Below are positions 1 to 5,508 of a stretch of 10,333 nucleotides of DNA, one piece after another. Position 1 is the stretch's first letter. Each line of letters starts with the position of its first letter. The notes beneath the pieces were generated by a model. That model had not been told where the DNA came from. It searched no databases and worked only from the letters and a program-made list of their open reading frames with translations. Position numbers and translations under genes: made by a program. Source of the stretch: an uncultured Clostridia bacterium (GTDB lineage: Bacteria; Bacillota; Clostridia; Oscillospirales; Ruminococcaceae); NCBI GenBank assembly GCA_947381875.1, contig CANCXY010000112.1, forward strand, positions 1 to 10,333, given 5' to 3'.

Positions 1-1
1 C

Positions 2-94
2 GCCGCCGTCCTGGGCCCTTCCTGGGCCGTCCAGGGCATGAAAAAAGAGCGCCGATCGTCTCGACGCCCTCGTCTCAAGTTGTCCGAGAATTGA
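2..94 (+). CDS. Possible 3' end of an upstream gene (partial)
   Basis: The frame starting at base 2 is open from the window edge to a TGA at 92-94 (30 codons). It encodes a tail rich in Arg, Lys and Ser (...KKERRSSRRPRLKLSEN). Its third codon positions are mostly G or C, and a terminator-like hairpin follows about 40 bases later, as expected at the end of a + strand gene. However, frame 1 is also open (to 123), the stretch is very short, and no family can be recognised. This is a weak call. Confidence 0.2.
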   Translation, partial: AAVLGPSWAVQGMKKERRSSRRPRLKLSEN

Positions 95-136
95 GCCCCC
101 GCTCGCGGGCCCGTCCCGGTTGAAAATGCCCCGTTT

Positions 137-160
137 CCCGCTGAAATAGCGGGTTTTCTT
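137..160 (+). terminator. Rho-independent terminator
   Basis: A six-base-pair stem (CCCGCT 137-142 with AGCGGG 148-153) with a five-base loop is followed directly by a T-rich tract (TTTTCTT, 154-160). It would end transcription arriving from the left edge and separates that gene from the structured region and operon that follow. Confidence 0.55.
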
Positions 161-218
161 ATGCTTTCCCGCGCCATCCCGGTTTATCCCGCGTTTCTCA
201 AATATCCTGTCCCTCTAC

Positions 219-261
219 AAAGGCCCTTTGCATTTTCATGGAGAAGATGCAGAGGGCTTTT
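219..261 (+). repeat. Long hairpin, copy 1 of a repeated structured element
   Basis: Arms 219-233 and 247-261 form a 15-base-pair stem with two G-U pairs (core GGCCCTTTGCAT / ATGCAGAGGGCT). The loop can form a further small stem (TTC 235-237 with GAA 243-245). The right arm runs into T-rich sequence (TTTTTGTTT), so it could also act as a terminator. It closely resembles the hairpin at 597-640 in arms and loop (CTTTGCATTTTC...GAAG...TGCA..AGGGC), which indicates two copies of one element in direct orientation about 380 bases apart. Confidence 0.6.
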
Positions 262-407
262 TGTTTAACAGATGCCCGGAAGCGGCGCAGATTTCTTTTC
301 AGCCTGTAAAATCTGCCTTTAGCAGGCGCTGGAGGAGAGTTTGCACCCTGCACAGGAAATCAGGAAAAAACAGCAAATCGTCGGAATTAGCAAAATTGAA
401 GGAGGTG

Positions 408-449
408 GTGCCCAAAATATTTTTCAGCCTGCAATCAGGCATTGGGCAC
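408..449. repeat. Two-tier hairpin within the repeat region
   Basis: Perfect 8-base-pair outer arms GTGCCCAA (408-415) and TTGGGCAC (442-449) enclose a perfect 5-base-pair inner stem GCCTG (427-431) / CAGGC (436-440) with a CAAT loop. It is the most regular of the internal hairpins. No T-tract follows, so a simple terminator is unlikely. Confidence 0.5.
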
Positions 450-450
450 G

Positions 451-503
451 CGCAAATTGCAGGATTTCAGCATTCCGAATGAAAAAGGCGGAAAAAATTT
501 GCG
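451..503. repeat. Hairpin with 8-bp arms within the repeat region
   Basis: CGCAAATT (451-458) is exactly complementary to AATTTGCG (496-503), one base after the preceding hairpin ends. The intervening segment holds a small CATT/AATG dyad (471-474, 478-481). The back-to-back placement of this and the 408-449 hairpin suggests a continuous folded RNA or single-stranded DNA structure. Confidence 0.4.
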
Positions 504-596
504 GATTGCCCAAAATAGCGCATGAAGGGAGATGGTGCGACAAAGAAATTTTTTTCAGCGGGTGAATCCAGCAAATTAAAAAACGGACGACAGAAG

Positions 597-640
597 GAAG
601 GCTCTTTGCATTTTCCACAGGGGAAGTGCAAAGGGCCTTC
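597..640 (+). repeat. Long hairpin, copy 2, just upstream of the operon
   Basis: Arms 597-610 and 627-640 form a 14-base-pair stem with one G-U pair, extended inside by TTCC (613-616) / GGAA (622-625) with a five-base loop. It ends 26 bases before the Shine-Dalgarno sequence of the first operon gene. The 3' side is followed by a modest pyrimidine-rich stretch (TTCTTTCGTT). Position and shape fit an attenuator or an mRNA stability element; the similarity to 219-261 is visible by eye. Regulatory function is inference only. Confidence 0.55.
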
Positions 641-678
641 TTTCGTTGCCAGAATCAAACGGAACGGAGGGAAGCCGA

Positions 679-1635
679 ATGAACGGCGTAACGAGGGAGC
701 AGATTGCGCAGGCGCGGGAGGTGGGGCTGCTCGGATATTTGCAGGCCCACGAGCTGGAGGAACTGGTGAAAGTCGGGACGCATGAGTACAAGACAAGAAC
801 GCACGACAGCCTGCGGATCAGCGAAAATGGAAAATGGAACTGGTGCAGCAGGGGCTTCGGGGGCGCGAATGCGCTGAATTACCTTGTGCGGGTAGAGGGC
901 GTCGATTTTATCAGCGCGGTGCGTCGGCTGTGCGATTTTTCTCCTGCGTTGCTGTCCAGTTTTGAGCCGGAGGTTCACAGAGGCATACCGGCAGAGCGAA
1001 TGGAAAGGCCGCAGAGGACATTTGCCGCGCCAGGACCCGATACAGGTAATACGGAAATCCTGCGATATTTGCGGGGACGGGGAATCCAGCAAAGTGTCCT
1101 TGACCACTGCGTCAAACAAGGGCTTGTCTATCAGACCGACCGCAGAGGGTACAAAAACTGCGTGTTTGTTGGAAAGAACGACGCCGGGAAACCGCAGTAC
1201 GCCTGTGTACGCGGCTGCGGCGGGAATTTTCGCGGCGATGTAACGGGGAGCCAGAAACGCTATGGCTTCTGCATACCAGCCAAAGACCCTGAAGCCGCGA
1301 CCGTGGAGGTCTATGAGGCACCAATCGACGCGCTCTCCGGCGCATCCCTGCGTGTGCTTGTGGGTCGGGAGTGGCGCACGGTGACGTATCTCTCGCTGGG
1401 CGGTCTGACCTATCAGGCGCTTGAACATTTCCTCGCAAAGCACCCGAAGGTGAAGAAATTGCAGCTTTGCCTTGACGCAGATGAGCCGGGGCGCTCATTC
1501 GCCGCAAGATTGAAGGAAATGTACAGCGCCAGAGGCTATGCCGTGCTTGATATTCCCCCACCCAAAGGCAAGGACTACAATGAGTATTTGCAAATGCGCG
1601 TTAAGGCATTGGACACGCGCGGCGCAGAACGATAG
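679..1635 (+). CDS. Toprim/DUF3991-type primase-like protein
   Basis: The 318-residue product resembles the ICE and plasmid proteins with a DUF3991 region followed by a toprim fold, thought to act as DNA primases in element replication or transfer. The toprim signature is clear: catalytic Glu at 213 (VYEAPIDALS, 211-220) and the Asp-x-Asp motif at 266-268 (LCLDADEPGRS). The N-terminus (about 50-82, WNWCSRGFGGANALNYL) lines up with the end of the DnaG CHC2 zinc domain, but only one of the zinc-ligand cysteines (Cys56) remains. The ATG at 679 is chosen because GGAGG (666-670) lies eight bases upstream; the longer frame from 646 has no such site. It is the first gene of the operon and ends 12 bases before parA. 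Primase activity is inferred from the fold, not shown. Confidence 0.85.
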   Translation: MNGVTREQIAQAREVGLLGYLQAHELEELVKVGTHEYKTRTHDSLRISENGKWNWCSRGFGGANALNYLVRVEGVDFISAVRRLCDFSPALLSSFEPEVHRGIPAERMERPQRTFAAPGPDTGNTEILRYLRGRGIQQSVLDHCVKQGLVYQTDRRGYKNCVFVGKNDAGKPQYACVRGCGGNFRGDVTGSQKRYGFCIPAKDPEAATVEVYEAPIDALSGASLRVLVGREWRTVTYLSLGGLTYQALEHFLAKHPKVKKLQLCLDADEPGRSFAARLKEMYSARGYAVLDIPPPKGKDYNEYLQMRVKALDTRGAER

Positions 1636-1647
1636 GAGCAAAACACT

Positions 1648-2475
1648 ATGAACACAATCGCGATAGCAAACCAAAAAGGCGGCGTAGGCAAAACGACGAC
1701 CGCCGTAAATCTGGGCGTGGCGATGGCGAAGAAAGGGAAGCGTGTCCTGCTTGTGGACGCTGATCCACAGGGCGATTTAACAGCCTATCTCGGCTGTGAA
1801 GATTTGGACAGCTTGCCCATGTCGCTTGCCAGCATGATGGACGATACGATAGCGGACAGGAGCAAACCGCAGCCAAACGGGATGCTCCACCATAAGGAAG
1901 GTGTAGATTACATACCCTCCGACATTGAGTTGGCGGATATGGATGTCAAACTCGTAAACACAATGTGCCATGAAGTCATCCTGCGTGAGACGCTGGCCCC
2001 TTTTCAGAACCAGTACGACTACTGCTTGATCGACTGCATGCCATCACTCGGCATGATGACCGTGGGCGCGCTGGCCGCCGCAGACAGCGTACTCATCCCT
2101 GTGCAGACGCAGCATTTTCCCATGAAGGGCCTGGTCGCGCTGGTACAAAGCATCCAGATGGTAAAGAAGCGTATTAACCCGAAGCTGACGATCAACGGGA
2201 TCGCCCTGACAATGGTAGACAGTCGTACAAAGCTGACACGGGATGTGAGCGAGGCGCTTCGGAGCAGTTATGGCCAGAGACTCAATATCTATCAGACAAT
2301 GATTCCCCTCTGCACCCGTACAGCGGAAAGCACAGGAGCGGGGCGCAGCGCGCTGGCGTATGATCCTGCGGGAAAAGCAAGTAAAGCCTATGAGGAATTA
2401 GCAATGGAGGTGTTGAAACATGAGCGCACGAGGGCCATACGGCAGCGTGAAAATCAATCTTCCCTCGCTCGATAG
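1648..2475 (+). CDS. parA: ParA/Soj-family partition ATPase
   Basis: The 275-residue product is a Walker-type partition ATPase that binds DNA non-specifically and moves ParB-bound DNA. Visible motifs are the deviant Walker A loop KGGVGKTT (10-17), the A' motif VLLVDADPQGDLT (33-45) and the Walker B strand YDYCLIDCMPSLG (123-135, Asp129). It has no long N-terminal DNA-binding extension, so it is a short, chromosomal/ICE-type ParA (type Ib-like in length). AGGAG (1634-1638) overlaps the preceding stop region and precedes the ATG by nine bases, suggesting coupling to the toprim gene. Its last 56 bases overlap the start of parB in another frame. Confidence 0.95.
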   Translation: MNTIAIANQKGGVGKTTTAVNLGVAMAKKGKRVLLVDADPQGDLTAYLGCEDLDSLPMSLASMMDDTIADRSKPQPNGMLHHKEGVDYIPSDIELADMDVKLVNTMCHEVILRETLAPFQNQYDYCLIDCMPSLGMMTVGALAAADSVLIPVQTQHFPMKGLVALVQSIQMVKKRINPKLTINGIALTMVDSRTKLTRDVSEALRSSYGQRLNIYQTMIPLCTRTAESTGAGRSALAYDPAGKASKAYEELAMEVLKHERTRAIRQRENQSSLAR

Positions 2476-3394
2476 TCTGTTTTCGACGGAGGAAGAACGG
2501 CAGGAAGCAAAACTGGAAAAGGTGCGGGAAATTCCGATCAGCGAACTTTACCCGTTTACCGACCATCCATTCCAGGTGCGGGACGATGAGGAAATGCAGA
2601 AGATGGTGGAGAGCGTAAAAACCTATGGTGTCCTGACGCCGCTGATTGTGCGTCCGCGTGATGAGGGTGGCTTTGAGATGATTGCGGGGCACCGCCGCAA
2701 GCATGCCTGTGAGCTGGCGGGGATTGAGAAGATGCCTGTCATTATCCGGGAAATGGATGATGATACGGCTGTGATTCTCATGGTCGATTCTAATTGCCAG
2801 AGGGAGAATATCAGCGCCATTGAGAAGGCGAAGGCATACAAGATGAAATTGGAGGCTATTAAACGACAGGCGGGTAGAGCCTCTAAAGAAAATTCCCGAC
2901 AAGTTGTCGGGAATTTAGAGAGCGCAGAAATTGTTGGCCGGGATGCTGGAGAGAGTGGTAGACAAGTGCAAAGATACATCCGCCTCAACGAACTAATTCC
3001 CAAATTGCAAGATATGGTCGAGGAGAAAAAGCTGAAATTTAATCCCGCCGTGGAGCTGTCATACTTAACGCCCGAAGAACAGGAGCAGTTTTTAGACTAC
3101 ATCGACAGCGAGGGCTGTACGCCATCTCTCTCCCAGGCCCAGCAGCTCAAAGCCGCCAGCAAAGAGAAAATTTTGCAGGAGGACAAACTGAAAAGCATTA
3201 TGGCCCCGCGTCCACCCGCGCCTGTCCCCAGCATGAAATCCAAAGAAACGCCCGGCGAAAACCTCATGATTCCCGTGCTTCAGGTGCAGCGGTTTTTCCC
3301 GCAGGATGCCACACGGGAGCAGATGCTGGCACATATCATCCGCGCGCTCGAAGCCTTTCATCGCAGCCGTCAACAGCGCGGGCAAGAGCGCTAA
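2420..3394 (+). CDS. parB: ParB/Spo0J-family partition protein
   Basis: The 324-residue product is the DNA- and CTP-binding partner of ParA. The ParB N-terminal domain spans about 35-130: IPISELYPF (38-46), PLIVRP (74-79), the nucleotide-binding box GHRRKH (90-95), and the second box around NCQRENISAIEKA (125-137). A helix-turn-helix region follows (about 168-195, AEIVGRDAGESGRQVQRYI). The C-terminus has a Pro-rich stretch and then a helical tail, probably for dimerisation. GGAGG (2406-2410) sits nine bases before the ATG at 2420, so the 56-base overlap with parA appears genuine and implies translational coupling. The gene contains a perfect inverted repeat (2890-2916). Confidence 0.94.
   Translation: MSARGPYGSVKINLPSLDSLFSTEEERQEAKLEKVREIPISELYPFTDHPFQVRDDEEMQKMVESVKTYGVLTPLIVRPRDEGGFEMIAGHRRKHACELAGIEKMPVIIREMDDDTAVILMVDSNCQRENISAIEKAKAYKMKLEAIKRQAGRASKENSRQVVGNLESAEIVGRDAGESGRQVQRYIRLNELIPKLQDMVEEKKLKFNPAVELSYLTPEEQEQFLDYIDSEGCTPSLSQAQQLKAASKEKILQEDKLKSIMAPRPPAPVPSMKSKETPGENLMIPVLQVQRFFPQDATREQMLAHIIRALEAFHRSRQQRGQER
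2890..2916. repeat. Perfect 11-bp inverted repeat inside parB
   Basis: AAATTCCCGAC (2890-2900) and GTCGGGAATTT (2906-2916) are exact reverse complements around AAGTT; as a DNA palindrome the symmetry continues through ACAA-G-TTGT. Outside a four-base bulge the outer arms CTCTA (2881-2885) and TAGAG (2916-2920) can also pair. It lies in the codons between the ParB core and its helix-turn-helix. It might be an operator-like or partition site, or a hairpin in the mRNA; it does not match the Bacillus parS consensus. Confidence 0.5.
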
Positions 3395-3410
3395 AGGGGG
3401 CAGACAGATA

Positions 3411-3812
3411 GTGCGTGCTTTGGTATTTGAACCTGGCTACACGCCCTATACGGCATCCTTCAAAGACAGTGACGAGGCTATCGACAAAGTAATTAGAGCC
3501 GGCAGCCGGACGCTTTTGCCCTTTGGAAATGACGTAATCGCGCTTGTATGTGCCGGGCAGCAGGAAAATCAACCCCTGAACCGTACCCTCGAAAATGGCG
3601 CGATTATCCGGGAGCGGTTCTTCGTCTGCGGTTATGACAACGGTGTCTTGCAGGGCCTGACCCGCAAACAGGCTGACCGCTATTACCGCCGGTATATGTA
3701 CACCGAAAAATTCCTTGATTCCAATAATACGCGGGTATCGGAAATCCAGTACCCGCGCATTAAACCCGCCGATGAGCGGATCGGGAAAAAGAGCAGGGCA
3801 ATAGAACGATAG
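3411..3812 (+). CDS. DUF3846 domain protein
   Basis: The 133-residue product matches the DUF3846 pattern as remembered: an N-terminal strand ALVFEPGYTPY (3-13), a central LPFGNDVIALVC (35-46), PLNRTLENGAII (54-65), then FFVCGYDNGVLQGLT followed by a helix. These proteins are common in ICEs of Clostridia next to ParB and DUF3848 genes; their role is unknown. The GTG at 3411 is preferred because AAGGGGG (3394-3400) lies ten bases upstream and because the domain starts there; the frame extends upstream into parB but without a better start. It ends in Ile-Glu-Arg, and the following stop/RBS sequence repeats that after the toprim gene. Confidence 0.8.
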   Translation: MRALVFEPGYTPYTASFKDSDEAIDKVIRAGSRTLLPFGNDVIALVCAGQQENQPLNRTLENGAIIRERFFVCGYDNGVLQGLTRKQADRYYRRYMYTEKFLDSNNTRVSEIQYPRIKPADERIGKKSRAIER

Positions 3813-3829
3813 GAGTGTGAAATTTACAG

Positions 3830-4510
3830 ATGGATATGACAATGCGGGCGGCAACGTCCGCCGAACGTCTGTACGCTGCCAGGCAAAGTATGCAGATTGA
3901 AGGACAGACTGGAAGCATTGGACGCTGGCAGGTGAGTTTGAAAGATGGGCAGGAGAGCAGCTGGAGAGATTATCAAGCCGACCTGAACACGGAGGATTTC
4001 AAAAAGGATTCGGAAGCCGCTTTTGCAGCGATAAAAGAAAGCCTCTCGCAATTCTGCGCAGAACACCCGGAGAGCCGGGCGGAAAACGGCGCATATATCG
4101 TCCGCGCCGATACAGAACAGTATTCATATATTGCCAGGATGAAGCCTGCAGAAGATGTTTCTATCTATTGCTACCACCACAAATGGCTTGACCGGCATAT
4201 GCAGCATGCGGAACATGGTATCCGCTTTATCACACCGGATTATCAGGAGAGATTCCGGGTAAAAGATGGTGAAACGGTGCGTATTGTTGCCGAAGGCGGT
4301 AAAACGTATGACAACACCGCGCGGTATATTGATGAGTGCCATCTTGAGCTTACAAGCAAAAGAACAGGCTACACAGAAATTTACCATATCTGTCAGCTTG
4401 CGGAGATACTGGAGCGCGGTAAGAGGACAGTGGTTCCAGTACGCTCGCTATTGCTAAACCACAAATGTGCAGGCAAAACCAAACGCCCGGATTGGGGGAT
4501 GGAACGATGA
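3830..4510 (+). CDS. Conserved-looking ICE hypothetical protein
   Basis: The 226-residue soluble product has no signal peptide or membrane segment. I recall similar accessory proteins in clostridial ICEs, with matching landmarks such as GQTGSIGRWQVSL (25-37), a middle block with ADTEQYSY and KWLDRHMQHAEHGIRFITPDY, a small beta-rich domain (RFRVKDGETVRIVAEGG) and a final YHICQLAEILERG helix. No catalytic motif is evident, and function is unknown. The ATG at 3830 is the first in-frame start after a stop at 3818; AGGAG (3811-3815) is 14 bases away, rather far, so translation may depend on coupling with the preceding gene. Its stop overlaps the next start (ATGA). Confidence 0.75.
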   Translation: MDMTMRAATSAERLYAARQSMQIEGQTGSIGRWQVSLKDGQESSWRDYQADLNTEDFKKDSEAAFAAIKESLSQFCAEHPESRAENGAYIVRADTEQYSYIARMKPAEDVSIYCYHHKWLDRHMQHAEHGIRFITPDYQERFRVKDGETVRIVAEGGKTYDNTARYIDECHLELTSKRTGYTEIYHICQLAEILERGKRTVVPVRSLLLNHKCAGKTKRPDWGMER

Positions 4511-4722
4511 GTGCGGTTCCCATGATAAAAGGCTGGGCAGTTGTAGATACAATCGAGGGCAGCGGATTCATCGTGCGGTTTTTCCTTGACCTCAACAACG
4601 CTTTTGCTTTTGCAAAACAGCAGAAAAACTGTGCATCACTGGTTATCGAGCCGCAATATATGCGCCCGGAGTGGGCGGAGGACATTTACAAAAGCCGTCC
4701 GCGGCATGCAGAGAAAGGGTAA
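4507..4722 (+). CDS. Small hypothetical protein (71 aa)
   Basis: The product is 71 residues, mixed alpha/beta in appearance (KGWAVVDTIEGSGFIVRFF, then a helix DLNNAFAFAKQQ), and not recognised. The start ATG at 4507 overlaps the previous stop (ATGA, 4507-4510), with a GGGGGATGG purine run (4494-4502) as the likely ribosome binding site. The 4-base overlap and the following gene only three bases away place it firmly in the operon. Function is unknown. Confidence 0.7.
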   Translation: MSAVPMIKGWAVVDTIEGSGFIVRFFLDLNNAFAFAKQQKNCASLVIEPQYMRPEWAEDIYKSRPRHAEKG

Positions 4723-4725
4723 AAC

Positions 4726-4992
4726 ATGGCTGAAAAAATGAAGGACAAAGCACAGCAGGCGAATCAGGCACTGTACAACAAAATGAGAGCGGCGCAGGGG
4801 GCTTACCGTGACTGGCTGTTCAAGCAGCCGCCAGAGGAAATCCTGAACCACGCCTACGAATACGTTGTGCGTGAGGATATTCTGCTTTCGATGGAGTACC
4901 GGGATATAGGCTATCCGCAGGCAAAGGCGCTGCTGAAATTGGCTGATCCTGTCAGCGATATTTTCAAGGATTTTGAGAAGCTGGAGACGTGA
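4726..4992 (+). CDS. DUF3848 domain protein, copy 1
   Basis: The 88-residue product consists of one DUF3848-like helical domain: NQALYNKMRAAQGAYRDWL (13-31), then PPEEILNHAYEYVVREDILL (35-54) and the final segment QAKALLKLADPVSDIFKDF. The family is frequent in ICEs of Clostridia beside giant methylase/helicase genes; its function is unknown. The purine run GAGAAAGGG (4711-4719) precedes the ATG at 4726 by six bases. It is clearly related to the protein at 5075-5473, so the two arose by duplication. Confidence 0.8.
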   Translation: MAEKMKDKAQQANQALYNKMRAAQGAYRDWLFKQPPEEILNHAYEYVVREDILLSMEYRDIGYPQAKALLKLADPVSDIFKDFEKLET

Positions 4993-4995
4993 TAT

Positions 4996-5085
4996 ATGGA
5001 TACTATCGCAGATACCATCGAAAGCCGGGCCAATAAAGAGCTGGACAAAATGCGGGAAGCGAGGAAAGGTACATATGAACGATAA
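4996..5085 (+). CDS. 29-codon ORF, likely DUF3848 N-terminal remnant
   Basis: An ATG three bases after the previous stop opens a 29-codon frame (MDTIADTIESRANKELDKMR..., ending GTYER). Its middle, ANKELDKMREARKGTYER, aligns with the first helix of the DUF3848 copy upstream (ANQALYNKMRAAQGAYR), after which the rest of the domain is missing. It therefore looks like the stub of a third copy. It could still be translated as a leader that couples the two full copies: its last 11 bases overlap the start of the next gene. A purine-rich GGAGACG (4983-4989) precedes it. Expression is uncertain. Confidence 0.45.
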   Translation: MDTIADTIESRANKELDKMREARKGTYER

Positions 5086-5473
5086 AAGGAAATCGCGGGA
5101 GCGCCGCACAAATTGTGTGCGTTGGCAAAAAGGCAAAGTATATCGAGAAATCTCCCGCGCCCAGCGCGTCAACGAAGCTCTCTACGATAAGATTTTCAAA
5201 CAGCAGGAACGGTACAGCGAATGGCTGTGCAGCCTGGCATCGTCAGAAGTCCTCGATAACGTATATGAGTACCTTGTCCGCGAGGATATTCTAATGCTCC
5301 TGGGACGCTGTGATCTGCCCTATGAACAGGCGCGGGCGCTGTTGGATTTGACCGACCCAATGGACGCTATCTTCGGTGAATATGCGAAGCATGAAACGGA
5401 TCGCATCGAAGATATTAAAAAGGCGATCCAGCGGTGCGCCGAACGGGAAATGCGGAAGCACTGTGTAGATTGA
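5075..5473 (+). CDS. DUF3848 domain protein, copy 2
   Basis: The 132-residue product has a basic N-terminal extension (1-28, with many Lys and Arg) absent from copy 1. The DUF3848-like domain follows at about 30-105: QRVNEALYDKIFKQQERYSEWL (30-51), SEVLDNVYEYLVREDILMLL (57-76) and QARALLDLTDPMDAIFGEY (85-103). A charged C-terminal helix ends in Cys-Val-Asp. The ATG at 5075 follows GAGGAAAGG (5061-5069) by five bases; an upstream in-frame start at 4973 lies inside copy 1 and is rejected. Its function is unknown. The basic tail may bind nucleic acid, which is inference only. Confidence 0.8.
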   Translation: MNDKRKSRERRTNCVRWQKGKVYREISRAQRVNEALYDKIFKQQERYSEWLCSLASSEVLDNVYEYLVREDILMLLGRCDLPYEQARALLDLTDPMDAIFGEYAKHETDRIEDIKKAIQRCAEREMRKHCVD

Positions 5474-5508
5474 ATTTTTTTCACATCATAATGGAAAGGG
5501 GATAGTAT

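Larger units (their letters stand above)
279..585. repeat. Degenerate three-unit repeat with nested hairpins (non-coding)
   Basis: The word TTTTCAG recurs at 296-302, 421-427 and 552-558 (spacing 125 and 131). Around it the units share further sequence: GAAGGaGGTGGTGC before the second and GAAGGGAGATGGTGC before the third, TTTTCAGCCTG in the first two, and GCCCAAAATA at 410-419 and 508-517. Hairpins overlie the units: 287-294/309-316 (GCAGATTT), 322-326/347-351 (GCAGG), 408-415/442-449 (GTGCCCAA) with an inner 427-431/436-440 stem, and 451-458/496-503 (CGCAAATT). Reading frames here lack ribosome binding sites and resemble no known protein. The stretch lies directly upstream of a primase-like gene and parAB, so a replication, transfer or partition site or a structured leader RNA is conceivable; function is unknown. 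Confidence 0.55.

Noticed and set aside
10..37. CCTGGGCC direct repeats and a partial inverted copy at the left edge
   Set aside because: Very short words in GC-rich sequence at the window edge; too little context to call a repeat or attachment site.
228..482. An 84-codon + strand frame starting at a TTG
   Set aside because: The start sits inside a hairpin arm without a ribosome binding site, and the frame runs through the repeat and hairpin region with no protein-like conservation.
219..640. The repeat region as a CRISPR array
   Set aside because: Repeats are degenerate, about 125-131 bases apart, only three in number, and lack uniform spacers or cas genes nearby.
467..796. Overlapping short frames on both strands around the first operon gene
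   Set aside because: They cover hairpins and the start of the toprim gene and show no start signals or family resemblance.
655..1443. A 262-codon open frame on the - strand
   Set aside because: It lies opposite the toprim gene, whose catalytic motifs, start site and operon position are clear; the reverse product has no recognisable domain and no ribosome binding site.
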